Source: Alisma plantago-aquatica
Taxonomy: Eukaryota; Streptophyta; Magnoliopsida; Alismatales; Alismataceae
Direction of reading: 5' to 3'
DNA: 64,000 bases
Assembly: GCA_963693085.1 (NCBI GenBank)
Contig: OY856411.1
Span: forward strand, 70,049,001 to 70,113,000
Part shown: positions 46,601 through 61,500 of the stretch, piece by piece
Layout: each line of letters begins with the position of its first letter
How positions within the stretch are numbered: position 1 is the first letter of the stretch
Notes under the pieces: model-generated
What the model was told of the DNA's origin: nothing
The model's database searches: none
What the model saw: the letters and a program-made list of their open reading frames with translations, nothing else
Program-made: the position numbers and the translations under genes

Positions 46601-48615
46601 TTCTAGATATCAAGATCTATAGTGTTAGATCTAAAAGGCTTCTTGGCTTAAGTCAATGTACATACATTGACAAGGTGCTGAAGTATTTTTCCATGCAAGA
46701 ATCTAAGAAAGGGAAATTACTCATGTCTCATGGGATAAATATTTCTAAACTTTTTGAGAAAGTGACCGCATGAGTAAGATTCCATATACCTCTACAATTG
46801 AACGTGTCATTTATGCAATGTTATGTACATGTCCAGAAGTCTCATATGCCTTGAGCGTGACGAGTAGATATCACAAAGATCCAGGGGAAGGTCATTGGGC
46901 TACGATAAACAACATCATCAAGTACTTGGGAAGAATTAAGGATGCATTTCTTATATATATAGGTGCAAAAGAGTAGGTTGTAAGGAGTTACACTATGAAA
47001 GCTTCCAGTTTAACAAAGATGACTATCAATCACAATCTAGTTATGTGTTTTTCCTTAATGGATTTGTTGTTTATTGGAAGAGTTCAAAGCAAGCAACATT
47101 AGCTAACTCTATAATAGAAGCAATATGTATTGTTGCATGAAATACTGCAAAAGAAGTTGTATTGACCAAGAAGTTCATGAGCAAACTTGGAGTTATTCCT
47201 AACATTGTTGACACAATAGATCTACATTGTGAAAAAATGGATCTATCACACAAGACAAGGAACCAAGGTTACATCAAAGTTTCAAACAAATACTTTGACA
47301 CTTCCATCTTATAGGAAAAATCATTGATCAAGGAAAACTGATGATTGGAGCAATCAAATTTCGGCTTCCTGATTTCTAACCGACAAATCAGATTTGTCTT
47401 CCAGACCAATGCCATCTCGGCTCCCTAGAGCCACACGGGATTCACTGTTACAGAATACTGCTCCCTAGAGCAGCCGCGAGAACACTCGCGTCTCCATCCT
47501 CTATGATCATTCACGCGGTGACCAGAGCAGTGTAAAAGCCAGAAATCCTTCTGTTGGCCTAAATCCCAAGTGCGGCTGCCCCCTCTTCTCATGTTTCTCC
47601 AGGCCATGACCAACCTTGCTCCTGACCCGCATATGCAATTCATGCTCTCCTTCTACGCACCCATCATCTCTGCTGAGAAGGCTTATCAATATCGGTAGCG
47701 GAGATCACCAACACCGGCCCTTGCTGCTAGCATCTCTTGTGTTTTCACCAGAGCTTCCAAGATTTTGATTACAAATACATTAGGCTCTTCTAGATTGATT
47801 CTTGTCGTCTTCTTCTAAGGGATCTAAAACCTCCAGCCGACTGATTTCTCGTTTGCGATTTTCTTGTTTCTCCTTTATAGGCCCCCGTTCATTCACACCA
47901 GATCCCTTTTTGGGGCGGCAAATAAAAAAAATGCAGTGCCACTCACACCTCATCTTTCAGAAACTAGTCCTGTTCGAAACAAGTCTTTTACTCATCTTCG
48001 TGTTCCCTTGTCCACGTAACGTTGTTCAATTTTTAGTTTGCAGAAGTAGAGGCATAGGGTAAAGAAGGAAAATGAAGGGATTACGGATCTGACAACACAA
48101 TCTCGCAGTGAAGAGGAACAGGTCGGGGTCGAGTTTTACTAATCTGACATTATAGTGGCCGAAAGGCGTGCAATCCAGACCACAAGTCCTCTACGCCTCA
48201 GCAAGATATAGGGAATCAAGCCTCGCTCTACGCAGGTCATCATCTATTGCTATTGACAACGGCGATATATTAGTCGGCGTGGATCTTTTTGCAGCGGCAA
48301 TATATTTGACTTAATTTCCTTTTTTAAAAAGGTGCGAGTACAAGGGGGTCATTTATTCCTATTGATGCATCAGCAAACAAACAGAAGACAAGGGTGACAC
48401 CTTATACAAAAAGATAGTTGTAGTCCTCTCAGCTCTACAATAACATAAAAATAGTGCATTATTCTTCTTACCGTATCTTTATGACAGTAGTGCCTTATTT
48501 GTGTGTCATCCTTGACATATTTAATCATCTACTAGTGCTTATGACTTTCCATGATCTTTTTTGTGATTGACGGGAGGGGGAGAATAGAGGAAGATGAGTA
48601 AAGGGAAGATGAGAT
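43653..48615 (+). repeat. Monomer 4
   Basis: It is 4963 bases long, one A shorter in the A-run at about 47229 within the copia fragment. It has CG at 44506-44507 like monomers 1 and 2, although it is otherwise of the monomer 3-7 type. It has T at 48153 and 48441, shared with monomer 5 only. Confidence 0.95.
46573..47337 (+). pseudogene. Copia RT/RNase H fragment in monomer 4
   Basis: One base shorter than the others because an A is missing after GTG at about 47229. The loss changes the local frame on both strands. Otherwise it matches copy 3. Confidence 0.88.
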
Positions 48616-51600
48616 AAGGTGTGAAAATACCTAGTCGTCGATTTCTAGTAAACAACTGACATATAGACCCATCCCCTTAAAATAAATTGTCTCATGAAGG
48701 GTGATTAGTCACTGTTTAGTTGGTAGAGCCGACGAATAATGAGGGGATAAATTTTTTCGTAGGGACATGGCGCGGAACATGTATTTTCAGTTTCAAAAAA
48801 ACCAACATTGTATTGAAAAAAAATTTGGAGGGCATTTTTTTCCCTGGAAAATTATATTTCACGGGTAATTTTATATGTCAGTTTCTTTGAAAAGAAATCG
48901 ACATTAAAGTAAAAGTGGTACATGTGTCTTTTCTAAATCGGCATGACTTCACATATGGTTATTGTTGTCTTATATAACCGACGTCGTTGTTCTTTGGCGT
49001 TGGGTTTTTTTGTGTAACCGACGCCATCAAAGATGACATTATATGTCATTTCTGTACTAGTGCCTACTTCTCCCCAGAAGGAAAAGTGGATGATAATCAT
49101 AACTCTTCCCCTCTCCTTTTCTTTTGCTCCATCCTATCAACCCTAGAAGGATCGCATGCCCTCTATATAAGGTAGAGTTGTGGGAGTATTTCTCTTCACC
49201 AAAGGAGGTAGATGAGGGTAACTAGGGATACAGTTGACAAGAGGGTTGGTGCATTGTTTGTTCTCTAAAAGTAGACCTAAGGAAGACCACAAGAAGGATC
49301 AAGATTAGAGAGTTGCCATTCTGTCGTGGTTTCATGATTGGTGCTCACTGACGCTTAGGAAGAGGATGCACCCTAAAGGAAATTGTGGGGGAGTAGAGTG
49401 AAGTTGACACACCTTGTCTGCATCTTCACAACATGAAGGAGTTTAGAGGGTGTCAGATGATGGCCCATATTTGAAGGGTGTTGCGACTGCGACTGTTGTA
49501 CTCATGAGAACCAGAGTTGTAGATCGCCATACCACTAGGGAAGGCCAGTGAGGAACTGCAAAGGGGGGAAAGGTGAACCAGACTCTTGTGATGGGGGTAG
49601 ATGAAGGAGAAGGAGTGGAGAGGTGCATTGGTGGAGTTCGGAAGTGAATCCCGGTTATGGTTCCAGTGGACGACTGTCGTGTGCGGTAGTGTCGATGTGC
49701 AAGGAGAAAGAACAAGGTCAAAGTACCAAAATGTTCCTGAGGCTATACGTCGAATACAAGGGTAATAAGTAAATTCTCCTTTATCTTTAGTCAGCCCGGT
49801 AATAATAGAAATAATATAAGGTATGATGTGTCAACTAGTGATTGGTCCATTAGTATTTATCTCACTAATAATGTAGTAATTAGACCGTAGTTTGATATAT
49901 AGTAAAAGCATATATCAAATTGATCAAAAAGGTGACGAGATTGAATAAATATAATTGATTCCTAATTACGATCATGATTCTAAAAGTAGGGATATTACCT
50001 AATTAAGGAGTTTTTTATACATAGAAACCCTAGAACTGATAATTAAAGTTCCAAAGACAATGAATTCTTTTAGTTTTTTTCATATTGTGGAATATAATGG
50101 AACTCTAAGATGATAATGATGATGCTAATGGATAATGTGGATTTCTAGGATAATGATTATCAATATGTGTAAAAATGGATTAGATGGTCATAATATCATA
50201 ATGTGTTTAAGTTGATGAGAATCCAAATCCTTGATATGTTTTGAGTAATTATAATCACCATTACAAGTTTTGAGGCATATACATGATAATTGGAGTTTTG
50301 AAACTAATATGCTTTGGTCATTATAATCTTAAGTTGCATAATCTAACATAATTGCTCAAAATGGTGAAAAAGTCTTAACTTGATGACTAGTGTTTCACCC
50401 AATGTCAAATATGGGTTTATAAGTTTAATAGTATAATAGTGATGTGTTGGAATTAGGGTTTAATGTCCTTATTCCTTATCTAAAACTAAGGCCACACTAA
50501 ACTCTAGATTAGGATCCGAGTAGGGTTTGATCTGAATAATGTGATGGTGATACTTTTAGATTTACATACATGCAGATTTAATGTTGAATTGTTTGGGTTC
50601 CTTATTGCTTTCTTGATTGGATGATATGTTTAAAGTATGAAGACAAGATATTTGTATGGTTCTACAGGAGGTATGTGGCTACTCCTATGACTACTCACCT
50701 TACCCAATTTTTATGGTTTTCTGAGTTTTCCCAAATAGATTGCAATTAAATTTCTTACTTTCTTATTTACTTCCTATAATCTATAAAGGCACTATGAATA
50801 TCACTATATATAAATATAACTTACTCAAACCCTAAATAGAAACTTTGGTGATTTAAAGAGAATGGGATGATAAGATGTCAGTACCAGAATGACTGGTGAT
50901 CAAGACCAAAAAGGAATCACCACTGGAGAAGCCCAGAAAGGAAGACCTATGAATTAAACCAAGCTTGGGTGAGGGAAGGTTAAGAATGTTCATGACATGG
51001 ACCAAAATTGTAAAGAGAGGGTTCCCCCGTAAGGAGGCTACCCTAAAGAGAGGGAACACTATGAGAGAAAAGGAATTTATGTTAAAAATAAAATGCATGT
51101 TTGATTATGTAATCTTCATTGCTGTTGTGGTTGCTAATATTGTTATATGTACATGCACATATTTTATTTGCACCACAAGTATACAATATAGCAAATTACT
51201 GATTTGTACTATGGTTTTACAATGTTTTAGGTACATGCTAAATATCAAGATATGTAGAACCATATGAAATTACCTAAATGCATTAAAGCTAAGTAAAAGA
51301 GGATTAGTTAGATACTTCATCCTGTATGTACAGTTCTAATGGTAGAAAATCTATGTAACTCATTAGAGGAGCATCCTGTAAATAATATTTGAATTAATAG
51401 AAATTATTTTCTATTATTTGTTATTTAGTTAAATTTGGGTCCTTTGAAATTTTAGGTAATGATTCTCAATTTTTTTTGGCTCTTTCCTCAATTGGGAGAT
51501 GTTGAAAGTGAGGTCATTGCATAAATAGTTTCTCAACGAAAAGACTTAGGCAAATCCACCTAATTCTAGATATCAAGATCTATAGTGTTAGATCTAAAAG

Positions 51601-53580
51601 GCTTCTTGGCTTAAGTCAATGTACATACATTGACAAGGTGCTGAAGTATTTTTCCATGCAAGAATCTAAGAAAGGGAAATTACTCATGTCTCATGGGATA
51701 AATATTTCTAAACTTTTTGAGAAAGTGACCGCATGAGTAAGATTCCATATACCTCTACAATTGAACGTGTCATTTATGCAATGTTATGTACATGTCCAGA
51801 AGTCTCATATGCCTTGAGCGTGACGAGTAGATATCACAAAGATCCAGGGGAAGGTCATTGGGCTACGATAAACAACATCATCAAGTACTTGGGAAGAATT
51901 AAGGATGCATTTCTTATATATATAGGTGCAAAAGAGTAGGTTGTAAGGAGTTACACTATGAAAGCTTCCAGTTTAACAAAGATGACTATCAATCACAATC
52001 TAGTTATGTGTTTTTCCTTAATGGATTTGTTGTTTATTGGAAGAGTTCAAAGCAAGCAACATTAGCTAACTCTATAATAGAAGCAATATGTATTGTTGCA
52101 TGAAATACTGCAAAAGAAGTTGTATTGACCAAGAAGTTCATGAGCAAACTTGGAGTTATTCCTAACATTGTTGACACAATAGATCTACATTGTGAAAAAA
52201 ATGGATCTATCACACAAGACAAGGAACCAAGGTTACATCAAAGTTTCAAACAAATACTTTGACACTTCCATCTTATAGGAAAAATCATTGATCAAGGAAA
52301 ACTGATGATTGGAGCAATCAAATTTCGGCTTCCTGATTTCTAACCGACAAATCAGATTTGTCTTCCAGACCAATGCCATCTCGGCTCCCTAGAGCCACAC
52401 GGGATTCACTGTTACAGAATACTGCTCCCCAGAGCAGCCGCGAGAACACTCGCGTCTCCATCCTCTATGATCATTCACGCGGTGACCAGAGCAGTGTAAA
52501 AGCCAGAAATCCTTCTGTTGGCCTAAATCCCAAGTGCGGCTGCCCCCTCTTCTCATGTTTCTCCAGGCCATGACCAACCTTGCTCCTGACCCGCATATGC
52601 AATTCATGCTCTCCTTCTACGCACCCATCATCTCTGCTGAGAAGGCTTATCAATATCGGTAGCGGAGATCACCAACACCGGCCCTTGCTGCTAGCATCTC
52701 TTGTGTTTTCACCAGAGCTTCCAAGATTTTGATTACAAATACATTAGGCTCTTCTAGATTGATTCTTGTCGTCTTCTTCTAAGGGATCTAAAACCTCCAG
52801 CCGACTGATTTCTCGTTTGCGATTTTCTTGTTTCTCCTTTATAGGCCCCCGTTCATTCACACCAGATCCCTTTTTGGGGCGGCAAATAAAAAAAAATGCA
52901 GTGCCACTCACACCTCATCTTTCAGAAACTAGTCCTGTTCGAAACAAGTCTTTTACTCATCTTCGTGTTCCCTTGTCCACGTAACGTTGTTCAATTTTTA
53001 GTTTGCAGAAGTAGAGGCATAGGGTAAAGAAGGAAAATGAAGGGATTACGGATCTGACAACACAATCTCGCAGTGAAGAGGAACAGGTCGGGGTCGAGTT
53101 TTACTAATCTGACATTATAGTGGCCGAAAGGCGTGCAATCCAGACCACAAGTCCTCTACGCCTCAGCAAGATATAGGGAATCAAGCCTCGCTCTACGCAG
53201 GTCATCATCTATTGCTATTGACAACGGCGATATATTAGTCGGCGTGGATCTTTTTGCAGCGGCAATATATTTGACTTAATTTCCTTTTTTAAAAAGGTGT
53301 GAGTACAAGGGGGTCATTTATTCCTATTGATGCATCAGCAAACAAACAGAAGACAAGGGTGACAACTTATACAAAAAGATAGTTGTAGTCCTCTCAGCTC
53401 TACAATAACATAAAAATAGTGCATTATTCTTCTTACCGTATCTTTATGACAGTAGTGCCTTATTTGTGTGTCATCCTTGACATATTTAATCATCTACTAG
53501 TGCTTATGACTTTCCATGATCTTTTTTGTGATTGACGGGAGGGGGAGAATAGAGGAAGATGAGTAAAGGGAAGATGAGAT
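48616..53580 (+). repeat. Monomer 5
   Basis: It is 4965 bases long, with one extra A in the A-run at about 52886-52895. It starts AAGGT instead of AAGGC (T at 48620) and has T at 53118 and 53406, so it shares a block of variants with the end of monomer 4 and the start of monomer 6. It has AT at 49469-49470. Confidence 0.95.
51536..52301 (+). pseudogene. Copia RT/RNase H fragment in monomer 5
   Basis: Starts ACGAAAAG where other copies have ACTAAAAG. No other difference was noticed from the copy 3 type. Confidence 0.87.
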
Positions 53581-56500
53581 AAGGTGTGAAAATACCTACT
53601 CGTCGATTTCTAGTAAACAACTGACATATAGACCCATCCCCTTAAAATAAATTGTCTCATGAAGGGTGATTAGTCACTGTTTAGTTGGTAGAGCCGACGA
53701 ATAATGAGGGGATAAATTTTTTCGTAGGGACATGGCGCGGAACATGTATTTTCAGTTTCAAAAAAACCAACATTGTATTGAAAAAAAATTTGGAGGGCAT
53801 TTTTTTCCCTGGAAAATTATATTTCACGGGTAATTTTATATGTCAGTTTCTTTGAAAAGAAATCGACATTAAAGTAAAAGTGGTACATGTGTCTTTTCTA
53901 AATCGGCATGACTTCACATATGGTTATTGTTGTCTTATATAACCGACGTCGTTGTTCTTTGGCGTTGGGTTTTTTTGTGTAACCGACGCCATCAAAGATG
54001 ACATTATATGTCATTTCTGTACTAGTGCCTACTTCTCCCCAGAAGGAAAAGTGGATGATAATCATAACTCTTCCCCTCTCCTTTTCTTTTGCTCCATCCT
54101 ATCAACCCTAGAAGGATCGCATGCCCTCTATATAAGGTAGAGTTGTGGGAGTATTTCTCTTCACCAAAGGAGGTAGATGAGGGTAACTAGGGATACAATT
54201 GACAAGAGGGTTGGTGCATTGTTTGTTCTCTAAAAGTAGACCTAAGGAAGACCACAAGAAGGATCAAGATTAGAGAGTTGCCATTCTGTCGTGGTTTCAT
54301 GATTGGTGCTCACTGACGCTTAGGAAGAGGATGCACCCTAAAGGAAATTGTGGGGGAGTAGAGTGAAGTTGACACACCTTGTCTGCATCTTCACAACATG
54401 AAGGAGTTTAGAGGGTGTCAGATGATGGCCCATATTTGAAGGGTGTTGCGACTGCGACTGTTGTACTCATGAGAACCAGAGTTGTAGATCGCCATACCAC
54501 TAGGGAAGGCCAGTGAGGAACTGCAAAGGGGGGAAAGGTGAACCAGACTCTTGTGATGGGGGTAGATGAAGGAGAAGGAGTGGAGAGGTGCATTGGTGGA
54601 GTTCGGAAGTGAATCCCGGTTATGGTTCCAGTGGACGACTGTCGTGTGCGGTAGTGTCGATGTGCAAGGAGAAAGAACAAGGTCAAAGTACCAAAATGTT
54701 CCTGAGGCTATACGTCGAATACAAGGGTAATAAGTAAATTCTCCTTTATCTTTAGTCAGCCCGGTAATAATAGAAATAATATAAGGTATGATGTGTCAAC
54801 TAGTGATTGGTCCATTAGTATTTATCTCACTAATAATGTAGTAATTAGACCGTAGTTTGATATATAGTAAAAGCATATATCAAATTGATCAAAAAGGTGA
54901 CGAGATTGAATAAATATAATTGATTCCTAATTACGATCATGATTCTAAAAGTAGGGATATTACCTAATTAAGGAGTTTTTTATACATAGAAACCCTAGAA
55001 CTGATAATTAAAGTTCCAAAGACAATGAATTCTTTTAGTTTTTTTCATATTGTGGAATATAATGGAACTCTAAGATGATAATGATGATGCTAATGGATAA
55101 TGTGGATTTCTAGGATAATGATTATCAATATGTGTAAAAATGGATTAGATGGTCATAATATCATAATGTGTTTAAGTTGATGAGAATCCAAATCCTTGAT
55201 ATGTTTTGAGTAATTATAATCACCATTACAAGTTTTGAGGCATATACATGATAATTGGAGTTTTGAAACTAATATGCTTTGGTCATTATAATCTTAAGTT
55301 GCATAATCTAACATAATTGCTCAAAATGGTGAAAAAGTCTTAACTTGATGACTAGTGTTTCACCCAATGTCAAATATGGGTTTATAAGTTTAATAGTATA
55401 ATAGTGATGTGTTGGAATTAGGGTTTAATGTCCTTATTCCTTATCTAAAACTAAGGCCACACTAAACTCTAGATTAGGATCCGAGTAGGGTTTGATCTGA
55501 ATAATGTGATGGTGATACTTTTAGATTTACATACATGCAGATTTAATGTTGAATTGTTTGGGTTCCTTATTGCTTTCTTGATTGGATGATATGTTTAAAG
55601 TATGAAGACAAGATATTTGTATGGTTCTACAGGAGGTATGTGGCTACTCCTATGACTACTCACCTTACCCAATTTTTATGGTTTTCTGAGTTTTCCCAAA
55701 TAGATTGCAATTAAATTTCTTACTTTCTTATTTACTTCCTATAATCTATAAAGGCACTATGAATATCACTATATATAAATATAACTTACTCAAACCCTAA
55801 ATAGAAACTTTGGTGATTTAAAGAGAATGGGATGATAAGATGTCAGTACCAGAATGACTGGTGATCAAGACCAAAAAGGAATCACCACTGGAGAAGCCCA
55901 GAAAGGAAGACCTATGAATTAAACCAAGCTTGGGTGAGGGAAGGTTAAGAATGTTCATGACATGGACCAAAATTGTAAAGAGAGGGTTCCCCCGTAAGGA
56001 GGCTACCCTAAAGAGAGGGAACACTATGAGAGAAAAGGAATTTATGTTAAAAATAAAATGCATGTTTGATTATGTAATCTTCATTGCTGTTGTGGTTGCT
56101 AATATTGTTATATGTACATGCACATATTTTATTTGCACCACAAGTATACAATATAGCAAATTACTGATTTGTACTATGGTTTTACAATGTTTTAGGTACA
56201 TGCTAAATATCAAGATATGTAGAACCATATGAAATTACCTAAATGCATTAAAGCTAAGTAAAAGAGGATTAGTTAGATACTTCATCCTGTATGTACAGTT
56301 CTAATGGTAGAAAATCTATGTAACTCATTAGAGGAGCATCCTGTAAATAATATTTGAATTAATAGAAATTATTTTCTATTATTTGTTATTTAGTTAAATT
56401 TGGGTCCTTTGAAATTTTAGGTAATGATTCTCAATTTTTTTTGGCTCTTTCCTCAATTGGGAGATGTTGAAAGTGAGGTCATTGCATAAATAGTTTCTCA

Positions 56501-58544
56501 ACTAAAAGACTTAGGCAAATCCACCTAATTCTAGATATCAAGATCTATAGTGTTAGATCTAAAAGGCTTCTTGGCTTAAGTCAATGTACATACATTGACA
56601 AGGTGTTGAAGTATTTTTCCATGCAAGAATCTAAGAAAGGGAAATTACTCATGTCTCATGGGATAAATATTTCTAAACTTTTTGAGAAAGTGACCGCATG
56701 AGTAAGATTCCATATACCTCTACAATTGAACGTGTCATTTATGCAATGTTATGTACATGTCCAGAAGTCTCATATGCCTTGAGCGTGACGAGTAGATATC
56801 ACAAAGATCCAGGGGAAGGTCATTGGGCTACGATAAACAACATCATCAAGTACTTGGGAAGAATTAAGGATGCATTTCTTATATATATAGGTGCAAAAGA
56901 GTAGGTTGTAAGGAGTTACACTATGAAAGCTTCCAGTTTAACAAAGATGACTATCAATCACAATCTAGTTATGTGTTTTTCCTTAATGGATTTGTTGTTT
57001 ATTGGAAGAGTTCAAAGCAAGCAACATTAGCTAACTCTATAATAGAAGCAATATGTATTGTTGCATGAAATACTGCAAAAGAAGTTGTATTGACCAAGAA
57101 GTTCATGAGCAAACTTGGAGTTATTCCTAACATTGTTGACACAATAGATCTACATTGTGAAAAAAATGGATCTATCACACAAGACAAGGAACCAAGGTTA
57201 CATCAAAGTTTCAAACAAATACTTTGACACTTCCATCTTATAGGAAAAATCATTGATCAAGGAAAACTGATGATTGGAGCAATCAAATTTCGGCTTCCTG
57301 ATTTCTAACCGACAAATCAGATTTGTCTTCCAGACCAATGCCATCTCGGCTCCCTAGAGCCACACGGGATTCACTGTTACAGAATACTGCTCCCTAGAGC
57401 AGCCGCGAGAACACTCGCGTCTCCATCCTCTATGATCATTCACGCGGTGACCAGAGCAGTGTAAAAGCCAGAAATCCTTCTGTTGGCCTAAATCCCAAGT
57501 GCGGCTGCCCCCTCTTCTCATGTTTCTCCAGGCCATGACCAACCTTGCTCCTGACCCGCATATGCAATTCATGCTCTCCTTCTACGCACCCATCATCTCT
57601 GCTGAGAAGGCTTATCAATATCGGTAGCGGAGATCACCAACACCGGCCCTTGCTGCTAGCATCTCTTGTGTTTTCACCAGAGCTTCCAAGATTTTGATTA
57701 CAAATACATTAGGCTCTTCTAGATTGATTCTTGTCGTCTTCTTCTAAGGGATCTAAAACCTCCAGCCGACTGATTTCTCGTTTGCGATTTTCTTGTTTCT
57801 CCTTTATAGGCCCCCGTTCATTCACACCAGATCCCTTTTTGGGGCGGCAAATAAAAAAAATGCAGTGCCACTCACACCTCATCTTTCAGAAACTAGTCCT
57901 GTTCGAAACAAGTCTTTTACTCATCTTCGTGTTCCCTTGTCCACGTAACGTTGTTCAATTTTTAGTTTGCAGAAGTAGAGGCATAGGGTAAAGAAGGAAA
58001 ATGAAGGGATTACGGATCTGACAACACAATCTCGCAGTGAAGAGGAACAGGTCGGGGTCGAGTTTTACTAATCTGACATTACAGTGGCCGAAAGGCGTGC
58101 AATCCAGACCACAAGTCCTCTACGCCTCAGCAAGATATAGGGAATCAAGCCTCGCTCTACGCAGGTCATCATCTATTGCTATTGACAACGGCGATATATT
58201 AGTCGGCGTGGATCTTTTTGCAGTGGCAATATATTTGACTTAATTTCCTTTTTTAAAAAGGTGCGAGTACAAGGGGGTCATTTATTCCTATTGATGCATC
58301 AGCAAACAAACAGAAGACAAGGGTGACAACTTATACAAAAAGATAGGTGTAGTCCTCTCAGCTCTACAACAACATAAAAATAGTGCATTATTCTTCTTAC
58401 CGTATCTTTATGACAGTAGTGCCTTATTTGTGTGTCATCCTTGACATATTTAATCATCTACTAGTGCTTATGACTTTCCATGATCTTTTTTGTGATTGAC
58501 GGGAGGGGGAGAATAGAGGAAGATGAGTAAAGGGAAGATGAGAT
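53581..58544 (+). repeat. Monomer 6
   Basis: It is 4964 bases long and starts AAGGT (T at 53585). A private CTCGTCG at about 53598 replaces the CTAGTCGTCG wording, and GCAGTGGCAA at about 58220 replaces GCAGCGGCAA. It has AT at 54434-54435, and its end carries C at the sites where monomers 4 and 5 carry T. Confidence 0.95.
56501..57266 (+). pseudogene. Copia RT/RNase H fragment in monomer 6
   Basis: It has AAGGTGTTGAAG at about 56603 where other copies have AAGGTGCTGAAG. The stops and frame changes are the same. Confidence 0.87.
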
Positions 58545-61500
58545 AAGGCGTGAAAATACCTAGTCGTCGATTTCTAGTAAACAACTGACATATAGACCCA
58601 TCCCCTTAAAATAAATTGTCTCATGAAGGGTGATTAGTCACTGTTTAGTTGGTAGAGCCGACGAATAATGAGGGGATAAATTTTTTCGTAGGGACATGGC
58701 GCGGAACATGTATTTTCAGTTTCAAAAAAACCAACATTGTATTGAAAAAAAATTTGGAGGGCATTTTTTTCCCTGGAAAATTATATTTCACGGGTAATTT
58801 TATATGTCAGTTTCTTTGAAAAGAAATCGACATTAAAGTAAAAGTGGTACATGTGTCTTTTCCAAATCGGCATGACTTCACATATGGTTATTGTTGTCTT
58901 ATATAACCGACGTCGTTGTTCTTTGGCGTTGGGTTTTTTTGTGTAACCGACGCCATCAAAGATGACATTATATGTCATTTCTGTACTAGTGCCTACTTCT
59001 CCCCAGAAGGAAAAGTGGATGATAATCATAACTCTTCCCCTCTCCTTTTCTTTTGCTCCATCCTATCAACCCTAGAAGGATCGCATGCCCTCTATATAAG
59101 GTAGAGTTGTGGGAGTATTTCTCTTCACCAAAGGAGGTAGATGAGGGTAACTAGGGATACAGTTGACAAGAGGGTTGGTGCATTGTTTGTTCTCTAAAAG
59201 TAGACCTAAGGAAGACCACAAGAAGGATCAAGATTAGAGAGTTGCCATTCTGTCGTGGTTTCATGATTGGTGCTCACTGACGCTTAGGAAGAGGATGCAC
59301 CCTAAAGGAAATTGTGGGGGAGTAGAGTGAAGTTGACACACCTTGTCTGCATCTTCACAACATGAAGGAGTTTAGAGGGTGTCAGATGATGGCCCATATT
59401 TGAAGGGTGTTGCGACTGCGACTGTTATACTCATGAGAACCAGAGTTGTAGATCGCCATACCACTAGGGAAGGCCAGTGAGGAACTGCAAAGGGGGGAAA
59501 GGTGAACCAGACTCTTGTGATGGGGGTAGATGAAGGAGAAGGAGTGGAGAGGTGCATTGGTGGAGTTCGGAAGTGAATCCCGGTTATGGTTCCAGTGGAC
59601 GACTGTCGTGTGCGGTAGTGTCGATGTGCAAGGAGAAAGAACAAGGTCAAAGTACCAAAATGTTCCTGAGGCTATACGTCGAATACAAGGGTAATAAGTA
59701 AATTCTCCTTTATCTTTAGTCAGCCCGGTAATAATAGAAATAATATAAGGTATGATGTGTCAACTAGTGATTGGTCCATTAGTATTTATCTCACTAATAA
59801 TGTAGTAATTAGACCGTAGTTTGATATATAGTAAAAGCATATATCAAATTGATCAAAAAGGTGACGAGATTGAATAAATATAATTGATTCCTAATTACGA
59901 TCATGATTCTAAAAGTAGGGATATTACCTAATTAAGGAGTTTTTTATACATAGAAACCCTAGAACTGATAATTAAAGTTCCAAAGACAATGAATTCTTTT
60001 AGTTTTTTTCATATTGTAGAATATAATGGAACTCTAAGATGATAATGATGATGCTAATGGATAATGTGGATTTCTAGGATAATGATTATCAATATGTGTA
60101 AAAATGGATTAGATGGTCATAATATCATAATGTGTTTAAGTTGATGAGAATCCAAATCCTTGATATGTTTTGAGTAATTATAATCACCATTACAAGTTTT
60201 GAGGCATATACATGATAATTGGAGTTTTGAAACTAATATGCTTTGGTCATTATAATCTTAAGTTGCATAATCTAACATAATTGCTCAAAATGGTGAAAAA
60301 GTCTTAACTTGATGACTAGTGTTTCACCCAATGTCAAATATGGGTTTATAAGTTTAATAGTATAATAGTGATGTGTTGGAATTAGGGTTTAATGTCCTTA
60401 TTCCTTATCTAAAACTAAGGCCACACTAAACTCTAGATTAGGATCCGAGTAGGGTTTGATCTGAATAATGTGATGGTGATACTTTTAGATTTACATACAT
60501 GCAGATTTAATGTTGAATTGTTTGGGTTCCTTATTGCTTTCTTGATTGGATGATATGTTTAAAGTATGAAGACAAGATATTTGTATGGTTCTACAGGAGG
60601 TATGTGGCTACTCCTATGACTACTCACCTTACCCAATTTTTATGGTTTTCTGAGTTTTCCCAAATAGATTGCAATTAAATTTCTTACTTTCTTATTTACT
60701 TCCTATAATCTATAAAGGCACTATGAATATCACTATATATAAATATAACTTACTCAAACCCTAAATAGAAACTTTGGTGATTTAAAGAGAATGGGATGAT
60801 AAGATGTCAGTACCAGAATGACTGGTGATCAAGACCAAAAAGGAATCACCACTGGAGAAGCCCAGAAAGGAAGACCTATGAATTAAACCAAGCTTGGGTG
60901 AGGGAAGGTTAAGAATGTTCATGACATGGACCAAAATTGTAAAGAGAGGGTTCCCCCGTAAGGAGGCTACCCTAAAGAGAGGGAACACTATGAGAGAAAA
61001 GGAATTTATGTTAAAAATAAAATGCATGTTTGATTATGTAATCTTCATTGCTGTTGTGGTTGCTAATATTGTTATATGTACATGCACATATTTTATTTGC
61101 ACCACAAGTATACAATATAGCAAATTACTGATTTGTACTATGGTTTTACAATGTTTTAGGTACATGCTAAATATCAAGATATGTAGAACCATATGAAATT
61201 ACCTAAATGCATTAAAGCTAAGTAAAAGAGGATTAGTTAGATACTTCATCCTGTATGTACAGTTCTAATGGTAGAAAATCTATGTAACTCATTAGAGGAG
61301 CATCCTGTAAATAATATTTGAATTAATAGAAATTATTTTCTATTATTTGTTATTTAGTTAAATTTGGGTCCTTTGAAATTTTAGGTAATGATTCTCAATT
61401 TTTTTTGGCTCTTTCCTCAATTGGGAGATGTTGAAAGTGAGGTCATTGCATAAATAGTTTCTCAACTAAAAGACTTAGGCAAATCCACCTAATTCTAGAT

